Shown in pieces: positions 22,986 through 34,786 of a DNA stretch of 64,000 nucleotides. Each line of letters opens with the position of its first letter. Within the stretch, counting starts at the first letter, position 1. The position numbers and the translations under genes are program-made. The notes beneath the pieces were generated by a model. It was not told the origin of the DNA. It made no database searches and saw only the letters and a list, made by a program, of their open reading frames with translations. The stretch comes from Pectinophora gossypiella (Eukaryota; Arthropoda; Insecta; Lepidoptera; Gelechiidae). The stretch lies in NCBI RefSeq assembly GCF_024362695.1, contig NC_065419.1:7936678-8000677 (forward strand), given 5' to 3'.

Positions 22986-23461
22986 TCCTTAGCGTAAAGT
23001 GAATCAACATTACAGACTTATTAAGTATTCATTTTGTCCCTTTCCTCTATTAATCTATGTCTTTCCCTGCCCCCTCCTGTACAACAACAAACCGAAATGT
23101 TTGCTCGTTAGGGAAATCAAAAGTTTCTATGCGCATTACTGCGGGGAATCAAATTTGTTAAATAACTTTTTGTGAGAGTAGCATTTTTGTGTCTGCTGGA
23201 TAATTGGAGGAGGTTTTAATGATTAAAAAATTGACAATGGAAGCGGGTGGATACAATGTTTTGAAGTAGGTGATGTGTGGTGGTGTGTGAAGGACGACCA
23301 TGCCGTGTTGTGGGTGCTGGTGGAACGGTAGACAGAGGCATCGCCCGCCCGACTCTGACACCACAGGTTACTGCTAAACTATTTACTTATTTATTATAGT
23401 GCATCCAGTACATACAAGCTATTAAAATATAAGATGTATTAGTAATATGAGAAAAGTTAAG

Positions 23462-23555
23462 TAGTGCGGTGGAGTATCCTCCATACCCCCCTCCTGTTGA
23501 TTGAGAGAAGGCACAACAGTGGGACATAATATACGTAGGTTGTTTATGTTATGTT
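23462..23555 (+). repeat. SINE-A 3' tail fragment
   Basis: Matches the SINE-A end: GCGGTGGAGTATCCTCCATA, CCTCCTGTTGATTGAGAGAAGGC, CAACAGTGGGACATAATATACG, then GTTTATGTTATGTT. Head and body are absent. Confidence 0.6.
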
Positions 23556-24129
23556 GTATCGACACGTATAATTGTAGCGACACGTTTACAAAAAAATATT
23601 ACTTACCTTCTAAACAAGAAATTCACTCTAAAATTAGTTCTCATACCTACGACCTATGTTAAAATTTAACTTTAAAAAGCAAATCAGGGAAACTTTTTTA
23701 CTAAATAATATATAAACGATATAAAAATCAAAACAATAACAAAATAGCGAAATTAAAATTAGTAAATAGGTAGGTATTTCTAACTGTGGTGTGTACTTGA
23801 TTTCAGCATTTTATACTTACTTGAAATGTTCTAAATTTTGCGAATCGGATACCGAGGATACTTATACGTAACACTTACAGTGAGTAAGCAGATGAGTGCA
23901 CTTTATTCGCCCTAGTTCGTAAAGAATTATTTTTTTAGATATTGCAACCGTTGAAACGTGGTGTTGGAGGACGCCGGAAGGACAAGTTAGACGGAAAATG
24001 GAGGAGTGGTAGTAAGAGTAAGACAAATATTGAGAGTTATTGAGGGCAGAAGAGGCAAGAATATTGGACACTTAAATGAATTCGTCGTGGCTTATTAAGT
24101 GTGTTTATAATTCAATAAATTTATTAAAA

Positions 24130-24302
24130 ACATCATAGAAGGGAAGATAGAAGGAAAGGGAGAAGGAAAGGGAGGAAGATGAAGGGAACAAATTAAAAGA
24201 CGGCGATCGTCGTGTTTTATAAAGAACTCAAAGAATTGGCCATTGATAGACAAGAATGGAGAATGCTACACCGCAAAGAGCGTGGCTCTTAAATTGATGA
24301 TG
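24130..24302 (+). pseudogene. LINE ORF2 C-terminal remnant
   Basis: After a GGAAGGGAGAAGGAAAGG-rich stretch, the frame ending at 24292 reads KELKELAIDRQEWRMLHRKE + RGS and stop. That is the typical C terminus of a lepidopteran non-LTR retrotransposon endonuclease/reverse-transcriptase polyprotein. It is followed by the 3' tail TTGATGATGATG. The upstream coding sequence is missing or too degraded to read. Confidence 0.6.
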
Positions 24303-27062
24303 ATGAACCGTTATTCATGGGGATTCTAGTGCGTAATTCCAGTTGAAAGAAAAGCTAAATTTCTTGTGAATGCGTGCCGTATACTGGGTAATTATATATA
24401 ATTTACTCTTCTCCATATTAATTATTATAAACAAAACTTTCCATATATTGCACAGTAGTTGAATGTTGTTCTTTCGACGTTCTTTGCTTTTCATGTTTTC
24501 AGACCAAATCCCCTTATCAAACGCTGGTTACATCAGGTGTATCTGATAATACCTCCTTATCAAAGTATACTTAATTTAGTTGTAGTTTTCATTAGCTTAG
24601 AAACCGTAACTCTTTATTTTAGAGCGCAATTATAACTGGGCACGTATAAAACTCATTTTTGTCGTCACAGATAATATTCAATTATATAACCTTCTGAAAA
24701 TATTCTGTTTTCTTGTCATGTGTTGATTGTTTTGTCGCGTCGCTCTCGGCAACACCAAGCTATTATTGTTCTGCGATTGTTCCAGTCAGGCGATTGACGA
24801 CCTCGTAGACACGATCCCGATAAAATATTCAAAATCCAATTATGGCATTATTATTCTCATATCTCCAGCTAAAGTTTACTCTTTGATCGGGATCTTGAAA
24901 TCTTCAAATTAATTAAACTTCAATATTCGCACTTGGAGTGCCTACATCGAAACTGCAAACTTTTACCCTTGGTACAAGCTTCCGACCAAGATAGCCTCAT
25001 TTAGAACCTCATAACGTAATTTGCAGTAATAATGATACGACTTGTATTACGTAGATAAACACGGTGGATTGGATAAAATAAAATTATTGGCAATTTAAAT
25101 CGCAAAACTGAAAATGTAATCGTATCAAAAAACAACAGAATTTCATGAGGTAGCTGTCTTTAAACATTCCTCCTCGTTGTTTGATCACTCAATGTTTGAC
25201 TAGGGTAGATAATACCTGAATCGTTTATGTGCTGAGCTCGGAAGTTCTACATTGTTCTACCTGGTGCACGGAATGTTGTCAAAGTTATGCCATTAGCGCT
25301 CATAGCGTGCGACATCGACGTAGTATCCTAGTTTGGCACACTGAGGAGACAATGCTATCGATGACGTGTAGTGCCTCCACACATCAGAGCTCCACTGTGA
25401 ATTCTAATGACAAATTGATTGGTTTTCGATATCATTAGTTTGGAGTAGTTAGTATAGCGGCGCGCAGCACATACATTGTCCCAAGTGGTTTGTCTCTATC
25501 CGTCGGCCAATATTTAACATTTTCCCGGAATTATATAATGATATAAAATCCCTGAAAATGTTCTGCTTTCCGTTTAATAAATGTACGTCGCGCAGTTCCA
25601 CGAATACAAACATTTCAAGTAAGTCTACCATTACGTTTTTTGATAGAATTTCAAATGGTAATTTGACTACAAAGGTTTTTAATTACTAACGCTGTTACTG
25701 TTAGATACATCGACAATGTCAAATACAGTAATATTAATAATTTGATATCAACTGTGATCTTGATGTTAGGTAATGAAATGTCAGAGACAAAAAGCTTCCA
25801 GACAATGACAAAGTAACTGTTTGAAGTCCTTTGTGTTGCGTTTTTTCTTTGCTGGTTCACTTATTTTTCTCAGATCCCAGTTTTAGAGTAAGTGAATGTC
25901 TCTTACAACAATTATATAAGTCTATACACGTGCCACTCATGCCTATTTGAGATGTCGAATACGTATAAAACACGAATACATTAAACTACGAATATATTAA
26001 AGAATGAATTCAGCTTGGGAGGTCTAAAACATAAGGACCTTTTTGTAATCAAAGCCACAACAAGTTATGGGTCAAAGTACTAGAGTACTTTGAAAAGGTT
26101 TTGTGTTAGAACACAAAATCCCCTTTTCTTTTGAACAAGTTTTTCTTTCATGCGTTTGTGAATAACTGTGAATTTACTCGTTTGAATATTCTGAGTCATT
26201 GTTTGTGGTGATTATTTAGGGTTGGGCGCCTTGAATAGACAGTGCGGTTAAGCCGGCTTCAAGCTGAAAAGAACTTAAAGAACCTCGTTAGCCTTTCATA
26301 TAGGTCCGTTGCTGGATGGAAAAATTAAACGAATCAGTTCTCGGTACGCCCTACTTTCTGTATGTTTCCAAATAAATTGATTTATAAAAGACGCTCTACA
26401 AGGTTTGAAACGTTTCAAATCTAAAGTTATAAGTACGTACTGTAAAGTTCTTTAATAAAGAAAACGAAGTTAGATCAAAGTGTTGCTCCCAGTCTTTCGC
26501 TTATATTATTCATATGTATTTATTAACTTTATTCTTCTTCTTATTCTAGGGTCAAATGGTTTCAATTTTATTCCAAATCATAAGTGTTGGGTAAAAGACT
26601 TAGTTTATAACTTATTTGCTGAACATTTTATTGAAATTGGTAGAGCGGTAAACTCTTGGTTAGAAAACAAAAAATAAATTGTGAAGCATTTGCTCGTAAT
26701 GTACTTACACATTTTATTTTCTTGATTACTTTAGTATTATGCCTAATCTAATACTTGATTTTAAATCGAAGGCGCGAGGCGTCGTTTACATGAACGTTTA
26801 ATCTAGGTTTACGCTAGTATAATACCAATGATTCCCTTCGGAACATTTGTATTACATTACGTGTAGTAATAACACTTCATAAGTTGATCCAGTCGGTTCG
26901 GTAACAGATTCCGCGAATTACCATTAGGGTAATTAGCCAACCAGATGTTGCCATACTGAAATTTTATGTTAATTACCTCGTAGGTAATTAAAGGTCGTGC
27001 TTTGCACAATGTAAGATAAACTCTGTTTTGTTGGAAGTATACAAAGCGAATGAACGACAAAA
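24303..27062. other. AT-rich non-coding stretch
   Basis: Several open frames of 60-70 codons occur on both strands, but none has a recognisable domain, splice context or codon bias. No repeat shared with the rest of the window was seen. Confidence 0.4.
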
Positions 27063-27245
27063 GTTTCAACATAACAACATAAGCCCACGATTATATCTCA
27101 ATTGGGGCAGTCAGAGGTACCTATATCCATCGCAAGATGAACTAAGTACCAACAGCTCACCCAAACTTTCTGTTATACCAACGTGATAGGTGTGAGCCGT
27201 ATCGCCGTCTGTGATGGTCGAGCCAATTGTAACTGTAACATAATA
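27063..27245 (-). repeat. Repeat D, copy 1
   Basis: Contains ATAAGCCCACGATTATATCTC, GGCAGTCAGAGGTACCTATA, ATCGCAAGATGAACTAAGTACC and GTGATGGTCGAGCCAA. Other copies are at 29626-29822 (+), 30187-30345 (+), 30771-30966 (-) and 38724-38884 (-). Interpreted as part of a retroelement; the ends are not defined. Confidence 0.55.
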
Positions 27246-27305
27246 TAATGCATGTAACATATCACGCCTATGTCCCCGAGGGGGTAGGCAGAGGTGTACA
27301 GTATA

Positions 27306-27519
27306 CAGGGTGTTAGTGACGTCGTACCGAATGCTGAAGGGGATGATTCTGAGTTAATATCAAGTGGGATTTTCCGTCGCATAATTCACGTTTTTTTGTG
27401 TATTTTAAATTATTTTTAATTCTTTACTTTTACGGTGGAAAATTACACTTGATATTATAACAGAATCATGACCTGTATTATCCCCCTCAGTATTCGTTAC
27501 GATGTCACTTACACCCTGC
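27306..27519. mobile_element. MITE-2, copy 1
   Basis: Inverted ends CAGGGTGTTAGTGACGTCGT and ACGATGTCACTTACACCCTG enclose sub-terminal repeats. These are GATTCTGAGTTAATATCAAG and its complement, plus GGATTTTCCGTCGCA against TACGGTGGAAAAT. It is non-coding and about 214 bp long. Confidence 0.75.
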
Positions 27520-27551
27520 ACAATTACGTACTGGTAGCCATACAAGTACAT

Positions 27552-27730
27552 AAGGGTGTTAGTGATTCTGAGTTGATAACAAGTGGAATTTCTTCTCGGA
27601 AAATTAATGAAAATTTTAATGTTACAGTTCCATACTTTTACGACGAAAAATTCCGCTTGATATCAATTCAGAATAATAGTCTGAATCACCTATCAAAGTT
27701 TTCGTTACGATGTCACTAACAACCTGTATA
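27552..27730. mobile_element. MITE-2, copy 2 (internally deleted)
   Basis: Starts AAGGGTGTTAGTGATTCTGA and ends CGATGTCACTAACAACCTGT. The left end lacks the outer GACATCGTAACGAATACTGA segment of other copies. It lies only about 30 bp from copy 1. Confidence 0.65.
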
Positions 27731-29425
27731 CACTCGTTCCTCGCTAGCACGTGTATGTACGTAAAAATAAATAATCCGTACCTTTGCAAATATCACTACA
27801 TCACTTTGTGTCCTTGCGGGGACCGGACTCAACAATTTCTGTTATGAGCTATTGTATCGTACAGTCCGTTATTGAATTATGCCACAAAGCTAGTAGATAG
27901 TACCTATCACTATTTGGTAAAGCATAGAAAGTGAACATACCTACTATATGTGGGCAAAAGGACTTGCAAACTCAACAACAACCTTTTTAGTTTATTTCAT
28001 TGTGTAAGTTTTACTATTATATAAGTATATAAATTAAAAAATAATAAATAATGAAAAGAGTAATAAATGTTACTTTCTTTCTTTCTTTTTACATATATTT
28101 TGTCGTTATTGTACCTATTATTGCTGCGGTGTCCTCTAATAATAATAATATTATTATATTAATAAAAATATTTTATTCAGAAAAATAGTACAAGTTTTTT
28201 ACATAATCAGCATTCAATTTTAGCTATGTTTCTTACACTAGGCAAAGCCTGTATCGTAAAAATAACTATTACCTTTATAAAAAAAAATATTTCTTTCTTT
28301 TTTTCTAACTCTAATGTGAGTAAATTAAAGTGCAGTACTTAATTTTCATACGTAGGTGAAAGTTATTACTTAGTCAATTTCTACGTCGTAGTATGGGGTG
28401 TAGATTGTGGATCGTTAATAGTACCTAACTCCATTATAGTGTTTGTTTTTCGAGTCCCAAATTACGTAAATAAATTGAAAGTGTCGAGTTTACATAAAAG
28501 ACAATCCTTACTAATTATCTTGAAAGCTTTAAGGAAATATCCTTGATAGTATACGATACGCAACTCCTTAAAAAGTATGTATAGTAAGCTGGTACATATA
28601 ATATTACACAAATACAAGCGTAGACGGTTATGTATGTAATAATAGGTATTAGCGGATGCAGTATATTATACTGGGGAAAAAATGAAATTATTTACGATAT
28701 CACATTAAAAACCTTAAAATAACAGTATTTTTCCACTATTTAATGGATGTTATTATACATATAAACCTTCCTCTTCAATCACTCTATCTAATAAAAAAAC
28801 CGCATTAAAATCCGTTGCGTAGTTTTAAAGATTTATGCGTAAATAGCTCTATATCCCCAACGGGGATAAATAACTTCCTTCTTTATTGAAGTCTGTTAAA
28901 AACGAAGTTATAAATAAAAAGAGTAATAATCAATGTGTGAAGTCGATAACGATAGAAGATGGCACTCCTAGAAAGCTAGAGCTAAGTTTTTATTTATTTA
29001 TAAAAAAAGGTACACCAACAGCCTGTATAATAAAACATTAAATAAAATAAATGTTACATCAGGAATTAGACTGTTACATAAGCCAATTATAGGTGCACAC
29101 ATCATTTGCAGTGTTAGACAACGTAATCGTTGTTAAGTTGTTAAGTAAAGGCGTTCGCAGTGCAAGCATATAGAATAAGGAATAATAAATACTACGTAAA
29201 GAACGGCAACTCTCCGCTCCCCACCAGCGTCTGAGCTAGGTTTATCTCATCCCCATCGAACATAGTTTAGACTTAAATCGTATGGCGTCAGACGTCACAC
29301 ACACAGATGCGTGTGTACGATAACGTCAATGTGTGGTGTCTGTGTAAAACGAGGTTGTTTATATGAAATGTCCGGGGTGTGGTGCAAGGATCGACCTTTT
29401 TGCCAAGTATTTAAAATTTTATAGA
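27731..29425. other. AT-rich non-coding stretch
   Basis: No exons found. A fragment near 28790-28870 (AAACCGCATTAAAATCCGTTG followed by CGTAGTTTTAAAGATTTATG) resembles dispersed lepidopteran repeats. Confidence 0.4.
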
Positions 29426-29530
29426 ATAACTGTGGTTCTGTGGTACACTGTCTTGCTTCTGAAACGGGGAACGCCGGTCCGAACCCCGGTACGGGACTTG
29501 CACCAATGAGTTATTAACACTTTCAAGGAC
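29426..29530 (+). repeat. tRNA-like SINE fragment
   Basis: TGTGGTTCTGTGGTACACTG (A-box-like) is followed by GCCGGTCCGAACCCCGGTAC (B-box-like), with spacing expected of a tRNA-derived head. CACCAATGAGTTATTAACAC follows. This head differs from SINE-A, -B and -C. Confidence 0.4.
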
Positions 29531-29625
29531 AGAACGTCTAATGTCGTTTCGATTCTAAGTTGTCATACTCTCATACTACCTATTATAAACCATCGATGAC
29601 CCATGGTCTCTGTCCGTGAAAGGAT

Positions 29626-29822
29626 TAATTTATCTTAAGTGCAGTTTTCAGTAACAAAGTTGGCTCGACCATTATTGGCGGCGATACGGCTTACCACCTA
29701 TCACGTGGGTCTGCCAGAAAGCTCGGTGAGGTGTGGGTACTTAGTTCATCTGGCTATGGATGTACCTCTGACTACCCCATTGGGATATAGTCGTGAGCTT
29801 CTGTATATGGCTGCATTTCAGT
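29626..29822 (+). repeat. Repeat D, copy 2
   Basis: From TAATTTATCTTAAGTGCAGT through GTTGGCTCGACCATTATTGG to TATAGTCGTGAGCTTCTGTA. It matches 30771-30966 in inverted orientation over nearly its whole length, including the outer flank AATTTATCTTAAGTGCAGTTTTCAG. Confidence 0.6.
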
Positions 29823-30034
29823 CTGTGATATTAGTCTGCGGAGTAACCAGGCGAAATAGCTCGTTAGTTCAGTAACCGGGTCATCTTAGGTCCGTGTCAA
29901 CTGCAAGCACTTGTTTTTGTTCCAGCACCTTTTTGTTTGCACTCTTTAAAACAAAACACAGCTCCATTAGGAAAAATTGTATGAAAAAATAACTAACTTT
30001 AGTATTAAATACAGCTCACCCTCTCGTTTTTGTT

Positions 30035-30160
30035 TTGACGTGACTTATTGTAGATTTGCCGCAGATGGCAAACTACTAACTAACTACTTGGCCGGACAAA
30101 TGGGGAGCGCTGAAGGCTCTCACCTGGTACAACGTTTAACTCACCCTCTCGTGTTATGTT
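30035..30160 (+). repeat. Retroelement 3' fragment (GACGTGACTTATTGTAG type), copy 1
   Basis: GACGTGACTTATTGTAGATT + TGCCGCAGATGGCAAACTAC, TTGGCCGGACAAATGGGGAG + CGCTGAAGGCTCTCACCTGG. Other copies are at 37275-37390 (+) and 52365-52590 (-). Confidence 0.55.
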
Positions 30161-30186
30161 AATCTTTAGTATATAAAAAGAAACAC

Positions 30187-30345
30187 AAAGTTGGCTGTCC
30201 ACTATTATAGGCGGCGAAACGGCTCACCACATCATCTATCAGGTTGGTCTACCAAAAAGCTCGGTGAAGTGTGGGTACTTAGTTCATCATGCGACAGATG
30301 TGCCTCTGCCTCCCCCAATTGGTAATATAGTCGTGAGTTTATGTT
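30187..30345 (+). repeat. Repeat D, copy 3 (partial)
   Basis: AAAGTTGGCTGTCCACTATT through GGTCTACCAAAAAGCTCGGTG and TTGGTAATATAGTCGTGAG. It is diverged from copies 2 and 4. Confidence 0.5.
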
Positions 30346-30534
30346 ATGCTGTTGTTAAATTAAAAGTAAAACTCATAGCTTTACAACGTGTGTTATATGG
30401 CGAATATCATACTGGTGTTGATATTTCCCCTTCCATTTTCCCTTGTCATTTATCCCGTCATAAATATCATCCATAAAATATAAACCTTATGTGTTCTGGG
30501 AATTTGTAATATTCATATTTTTTATAAGGATACG

Positions 30535-30762
30535 ACTTCCGTGGTCCAGTGGTTGAGCGTTGGGCTCACGATTCGGAGGTCCAGGGTTCGCATCCCGGTG
30601 GGGACATACCACAAAAATACTTTGTGATCCCTACTTTGGTTAGGACATTACAGGCTGATCACCTGGTTCTCCGAAAGTAAGATGATCCGTGCTTCGGAAG
30701 GCACGTTAAACCGTTGATCCCGGTTACTACTTACTGATGTAAGTAGTCGTTACATGGGCCAT
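30535..30762 (+). mobile_element. SINE-B, 3'-truncated
   Basis: tRNA-like head: CTTCCGTGGTCCAGTGGTTG (A box) and CCAGGGTTCGCATCCCGGTG (B box). The body has CACTTTGATCC-like CTTTGTGATCCCTACTTTGG and GTGCTTCGGAAGGCACGTTA. It stops after ACATGGGCCATG, where an inverted repeat D copy begins. Confidence 0.75.
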
Positions 30763-30770
30763 GAAGTGCA

Positions 30771-30966
30771 GCCATATAAACGTACAGAAGCTCACGACTA
30801 TATCCTAATGGGGTACCTAGTCAGAGGTTTAGCCATCACAAGATGAACTAAGTACCCATACCTCACCGAGCTTTCTGGTAGACCCACGTGATAGGTGGTA
30901 AGCCGCATCGCCGTCAATAATGGTCGAGCCAACTATGTTACTGAAAACTGCACTTAAGATAAATTA
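30771..30966 (-). repeat. Repeat D, copy 4
   Basis: The inverted counterpart of copy 2. It includes GCTCACGACTATATCCTAAT, GATAGGTGGTAAGCCGCATC and CACTTAAGATAAATTATC at its outer edge. Confidence 0.6.
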
Positions 30967-30986
30967 TCAACTCAAATGGGGTCTTT

Positions 30987-31308
30987 CATTGTCGAAATCA
31001 CTTTGTGAGACTGTCCTTTGTTTGGTAAGGACTTTTCAGGCTTGAATCACCTGATTGTCCGAAAAAGTAAGATGATTCCGTGGTTCGGAGGGCACGTTAA
31101 GCCGTTGGTCCCGGCTATTAGCCGTAAAAATACCTCCACCAACCCGCATTGGAGCAGCGTGGTGGAGTATGCTCCATACCCCCTCCGGTTTATTGAGGGG
31201 GCCTGTGCCCAGCAGTGGGACGTATATAGGCTGTTTATATAATGGGGCCTTTGGGGGCTCAATAATAACCCTGACATTCCACCTCCACAACCCACACGAT
31301 AGAAGAAG
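30987..31308 (+). mobile_element. Chimeric SINE: headless SINE-A joined to a SINE-B tail
   Basis: 30987-31243 is SINE-A body and tail (CATTGTCGAAATCACTTTGT to GTGGGACGTATATAGGCTG). It is followed directly at about 31244 by the SINE-B 3' end (GGGCCTTTGGGGGCTCAATAATAACCC to CAACCCACACGATAGAAGAA). The tRNA head of SINE-A is missing. Confidence 0.7.
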
Positions 31309-32539
31309 ATAAGGATAATATCAGTAAACACTCGTGTTACGTAACGGAAAATGCTATAAAAGTTTTCCGCATGTGACAATGAAATAGATGACAGAAATAT
31401 TAGAAAAGCTATCGGCTAACGGAACTCTCACATTTTGCGAGCTGTTTCAACTCACGCAAGCGTTTCAACAGATCCATTTTTCACTCGAGTGAACTTTACC
31501 TTCGATATCGTTGAAAAATCTTTGATTCCATGAAGTTCATTTTCTCTACTCCCGATTAATAAATATAAAAACGTTTTTGTGTCCAATAGGTATCGATTTA
31601 TATACCACTAATATGGCACTTCGTCAACATAAGTCTTATATTTACTTTATATGCATATTTAGGTTAAGGTTTGTCATTTGTATTGTATCCTGAAAGCAGT
31701 GATTATTATTATACCTATAAGTCTATTTCCGTACCAATCAGTTACTGCTGCGATTACGTAAATTAAAGGGAAGACCTTTAAAATATCCTATACACGCCTA
31801 TTTTGTACGCCCACGATTTCTATGCGAGTGTTTGCCAGGCTAATTTAAGATACATTCAAATTGTATAGAAGATAAAATCTAAATTGCTTTCCTAGTAGAA
31901 AACAAATTTCTGCGTCGAGGTCGGGCGCCAACTTTCCTGGAGCCAAAACAAACACTTTCCCTCGAATTGGGACGGTCTGCGTTGAAATACCTACTGTTTA
32001 TTATTTAATATCGCGGCCGGAACTTCCTCTAATGAATGGGCACAAATTCTGTAAAAGTTTGGCTTGTACATTGCTAACTGTCGCGAGATAATCTGTAAAT
32101 ACAATCAAAATCAAGCTTCCTGATAAGGTGATATTGTTTGTTTCTTTCTTTTTTGTCATTTAATTTTATTATGATTTTGAATACTTAGTTCAACTTAACG
32201 GAAACGTGGAATTTTATTCCGATTAATGTGAAAGTGTGTTTATAAATGTATTACTTACATGACTCGTGTGTTCACGTTACGTAGTATTAATCATTGTTTG
32301 TTCTGTGGTGTTGCATAATGTAGTACTCCTCGAGATCGAAGTTACTTTTTTCGTAAATAGACGTCTATTATCGCTCGTTTCGAATACATTGATGTCTCCA
32401 CGCTTAGGCCCTCGACCGCCATTCCGATGTAACTATGCTCTTTTTTCGCGATTCCTAAATCCCTAAAGCAATTTCGCAAACTATTCCTTGTGATCCGGTC
32501 GCGTGTACTAAATAAGTAATAGTTTTATGACATTATTCA
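31309..32539. other. AT-rich non-coding stretch
   Basis: No exon, repeat family or structural element recognised. Confidence 0.4.
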
Positions 32540-32765
32540 GTTCCCGATCTGGTCCCGGTTAGATTCCCGATGGGGACTATCTGATTGTGCGAAAAAGTAA
32601 GATGATTCTGTAGAAACGGCAACGGCGGAAGGGACTCTAAGCTGTTGGTCCCGAGTTCCTAGCTCAAACGCCTCCACCATCCGCAACCCGCGCTGCGTGC
32701 AACCAGCAGCAGTGGTGAAGTATGCTCTATACACCGTCTGTGTGTGTGCAGTGGGATATATATAC
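32540..32765 (+). mobile_element. SINE-A, strongly diverged
   Basis: Preserves TTAGATTCCCGATGGGGACT, CTGATTGTGCGAAAAAGTAAGATGATTC (split), CGCCTCCACCATCCGCAACC and GTGGTGAAGTATGCTCTATAC. Many substitutions and a small deletion after the B box suggest an old copy. Two palindromes follow immediately. Confidence 0.55.
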
Positions 32766-32817
32766 CTATATATCCCACTGCTGAGCACAAATACCCTATA
32801 GGTATAGGGTATTTGTG
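32748..32817. repeat. Twin adjacent palindromes
   Basis: 32748-32781 is a near-perfect hairpin (GCAGTGGGATATATA loop TATATATCCCACTGC). 32786-32817 is a second one (CACAAATACCCTATA / TATAGGGTATTTGTG). They are separated by four bases. Confidence 0.7.
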
Positions 32818-33037
32818 TTATGTGTCTGGGTTGATTTTGACGGAAATTTTATTTAATATACTGAAAGCTCTTAAGTCTTAAAAGATCAATTCTGCCAGAT
32901 GGAAATGTTTGAAACATTTAAGTAGAAAAAGAACTTTAAGACATTATTACTCAAATAGGGACTTTTATGAAGTCTCTACTTATTGTAAAAGTTATTTTCC
33001 GTTAAAAGTATTTAATTATGAAAATTTGCCTCTCTTA

Positions 33038-33335
33038 TTAAAGCCTCGTCTCCACTAAGCGACATTTTGTCAGGCGACATATTGTGTCAGATATGTGTCT
33101 CCATGTGTCAAAATAATATACGTGTCTCCGATTTCGGGCGACGTGGGCAGACTTTGCTCGACATCTCATTGTCATATCTATAGTTGTAGAGTATAGTAAC
33201 ATAATATATTATATATCAACGAGTTGGAGCGTTGGGCAAAGACAGCTGACGTCATCCGATGACCGCCGACAATAACACATGTTTAACACATTTATGTCGC
33301 TCGACAAATGTCGTCTAGTGAGGACGAGGCTTTAT
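33038..33335. mobile_element. MITE with AAAGCCTCGTC inverted ends
   Basis: AAAGCCTCGTCTCCACTAAG + CGACAT at the left pairs with ATGTCGTCTAGTGAGGACGA + GGCTTT at the right. The interior has further GACA/TGTC motifs and no coding frame. It is non-autonomous; the superfamily is not decided. Confidence 0.65.
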
Positions 33336-33690
33336 AAGGTAACCTCTGTTAAATAGGAACAGAGTGGAAACGTAATAAATAGGGATAATGTTTGTAGTAT
33401 ATCTGCCTGTCAGCTACCTTCAGGCTAGTGATGTGCCGTTACGCAAGTAAAAAGGCGCAAAAGTTATGTCTTCTTCTTCTTCGTCGTTCCCTCACTGCTG
33501 AGGATCGCGACCACAGGTTATGGATTTCCACTCGGTACGGCTATATGCTGCGAAAAAAAAAAATAAAAGTAAAAAAAGTTATGTAAACAAAACTTTATGA
33601 CCCAGTCTTTAGGCCATTGATTTAAATATGTTACTTTTAGTAGAGTCAATATAGCCTAGTACTAAGAAAAAATATCATCGAAATCGGACC

Positions 33691-34052
33691 TACATAACAT
33701 ACATACATAAACAGCCTATATACGTCCCACTGCTGGGCACAGGCCTCCCCTCAATCAACCGGAGGGGGTAAGGAGCATACTCCACCACGCTGCTCCAATG
33801 CGGGTTGGTGGAGGTGTTTTTACGGCTAATAGCCGGGACCAACGGCTTAACGTGCCCTCCGAAGCACGGAATCATCTTACTTTTTTCGGACAATCAGGTG
33901 ATTCAAGCCTGAAAAGTCCTTACCAAACAAAGGACAGTCTCACAAAGTGATTTCGACAATGTGGGGACATTGTGGGTTCGATTCCCGATCCCCATCGGGA
34001 ATCGGACCTCCAGATCGTGAGCCTAACGCTCTAACCACTAGACCACGGAGGC
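33691..34052 (-). mobile_element. SINE-A, full length with inverted duplication at the B box
   Basis: A complete copy on the minus strand from GCCTCCGTGGTCTAGTGGTT to a (ATGT)n-like tail near 33691. At 33955-34010 the B-box region is duplicated in inverted orientation: GGTTCGATTCCCGATCCCCA is followed by TCGGGAATCGGACC. The B-box motif can therefore be read on both strands. Confidence 0.85.
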
Positions 34053-34725
34053 TGTCAAGTGAGGAGTGAGGAAGCTCCCTAACTGCCTGAGTGTAGTTTT
34101 TTATATAATTTAAAATCAGGTACATCTCGAAGGGCGCAACTAAATATTTCGAGCAAATAAAAATTATGTTTGAACACATGTAGGATCGGAGTACAAGAAA
34201 GAACAATTTGAAAATAGAATGTAGCTAGTGTCCTTACTATTAAAGAGCATTTACAACAGGAATATTCCACTTTCGGAGCATTCCCGGGAAAGGCACGTCA
34301 CTGCTTCTAGCGAGTGGTCGTAATTAAGGCTGTGAGGGGAGGGTGGGACTTCATTACAGGGTATTTCTGCTGCGGAATTAAGTACAATTACTGTATTTAC
34401 TCTACTCGGCCAGGCGTCCCGACTGCTCGTTTGTATGACACACCTGGTGATTACACGATATGGTTTGGAATCCATAACTGTCACTTAATACGTATAGCAA
34501 CATGAGAATTATTGTAAACAGTAACATCAACAACAACAGTTTCCTTTGTTCAATACAGAAATTAACATTAGAATCATAACTCTGAGTCATACTTCATTCA
34601 TTAATTATGTATAATTATAACATAAATATAATTATAATTAATTAATGCCTGAAGTTTAATTATAGATTAACTCAAAGGATACAGAGTATAAAATTGATAC
34701 CGAATATAATTAATACTATGCTACA

Positions 34726-34743
34726 ACACACACACACACACAC
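34726..34743. repeat. (CA)n microsatellite
   Basis: A short pure CA tract. Confidence 0.8.
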
Positions 34744-34786
34744 AATTATATTGCCAAGCCTAGATACTTACTAATTAATAATTATC

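Noticed and set aside
31047..31379. A 110-codon minus-strand open frame
   Set aside because: By-product of the SINE-A body and the SINE-B tail; no coding evidence.
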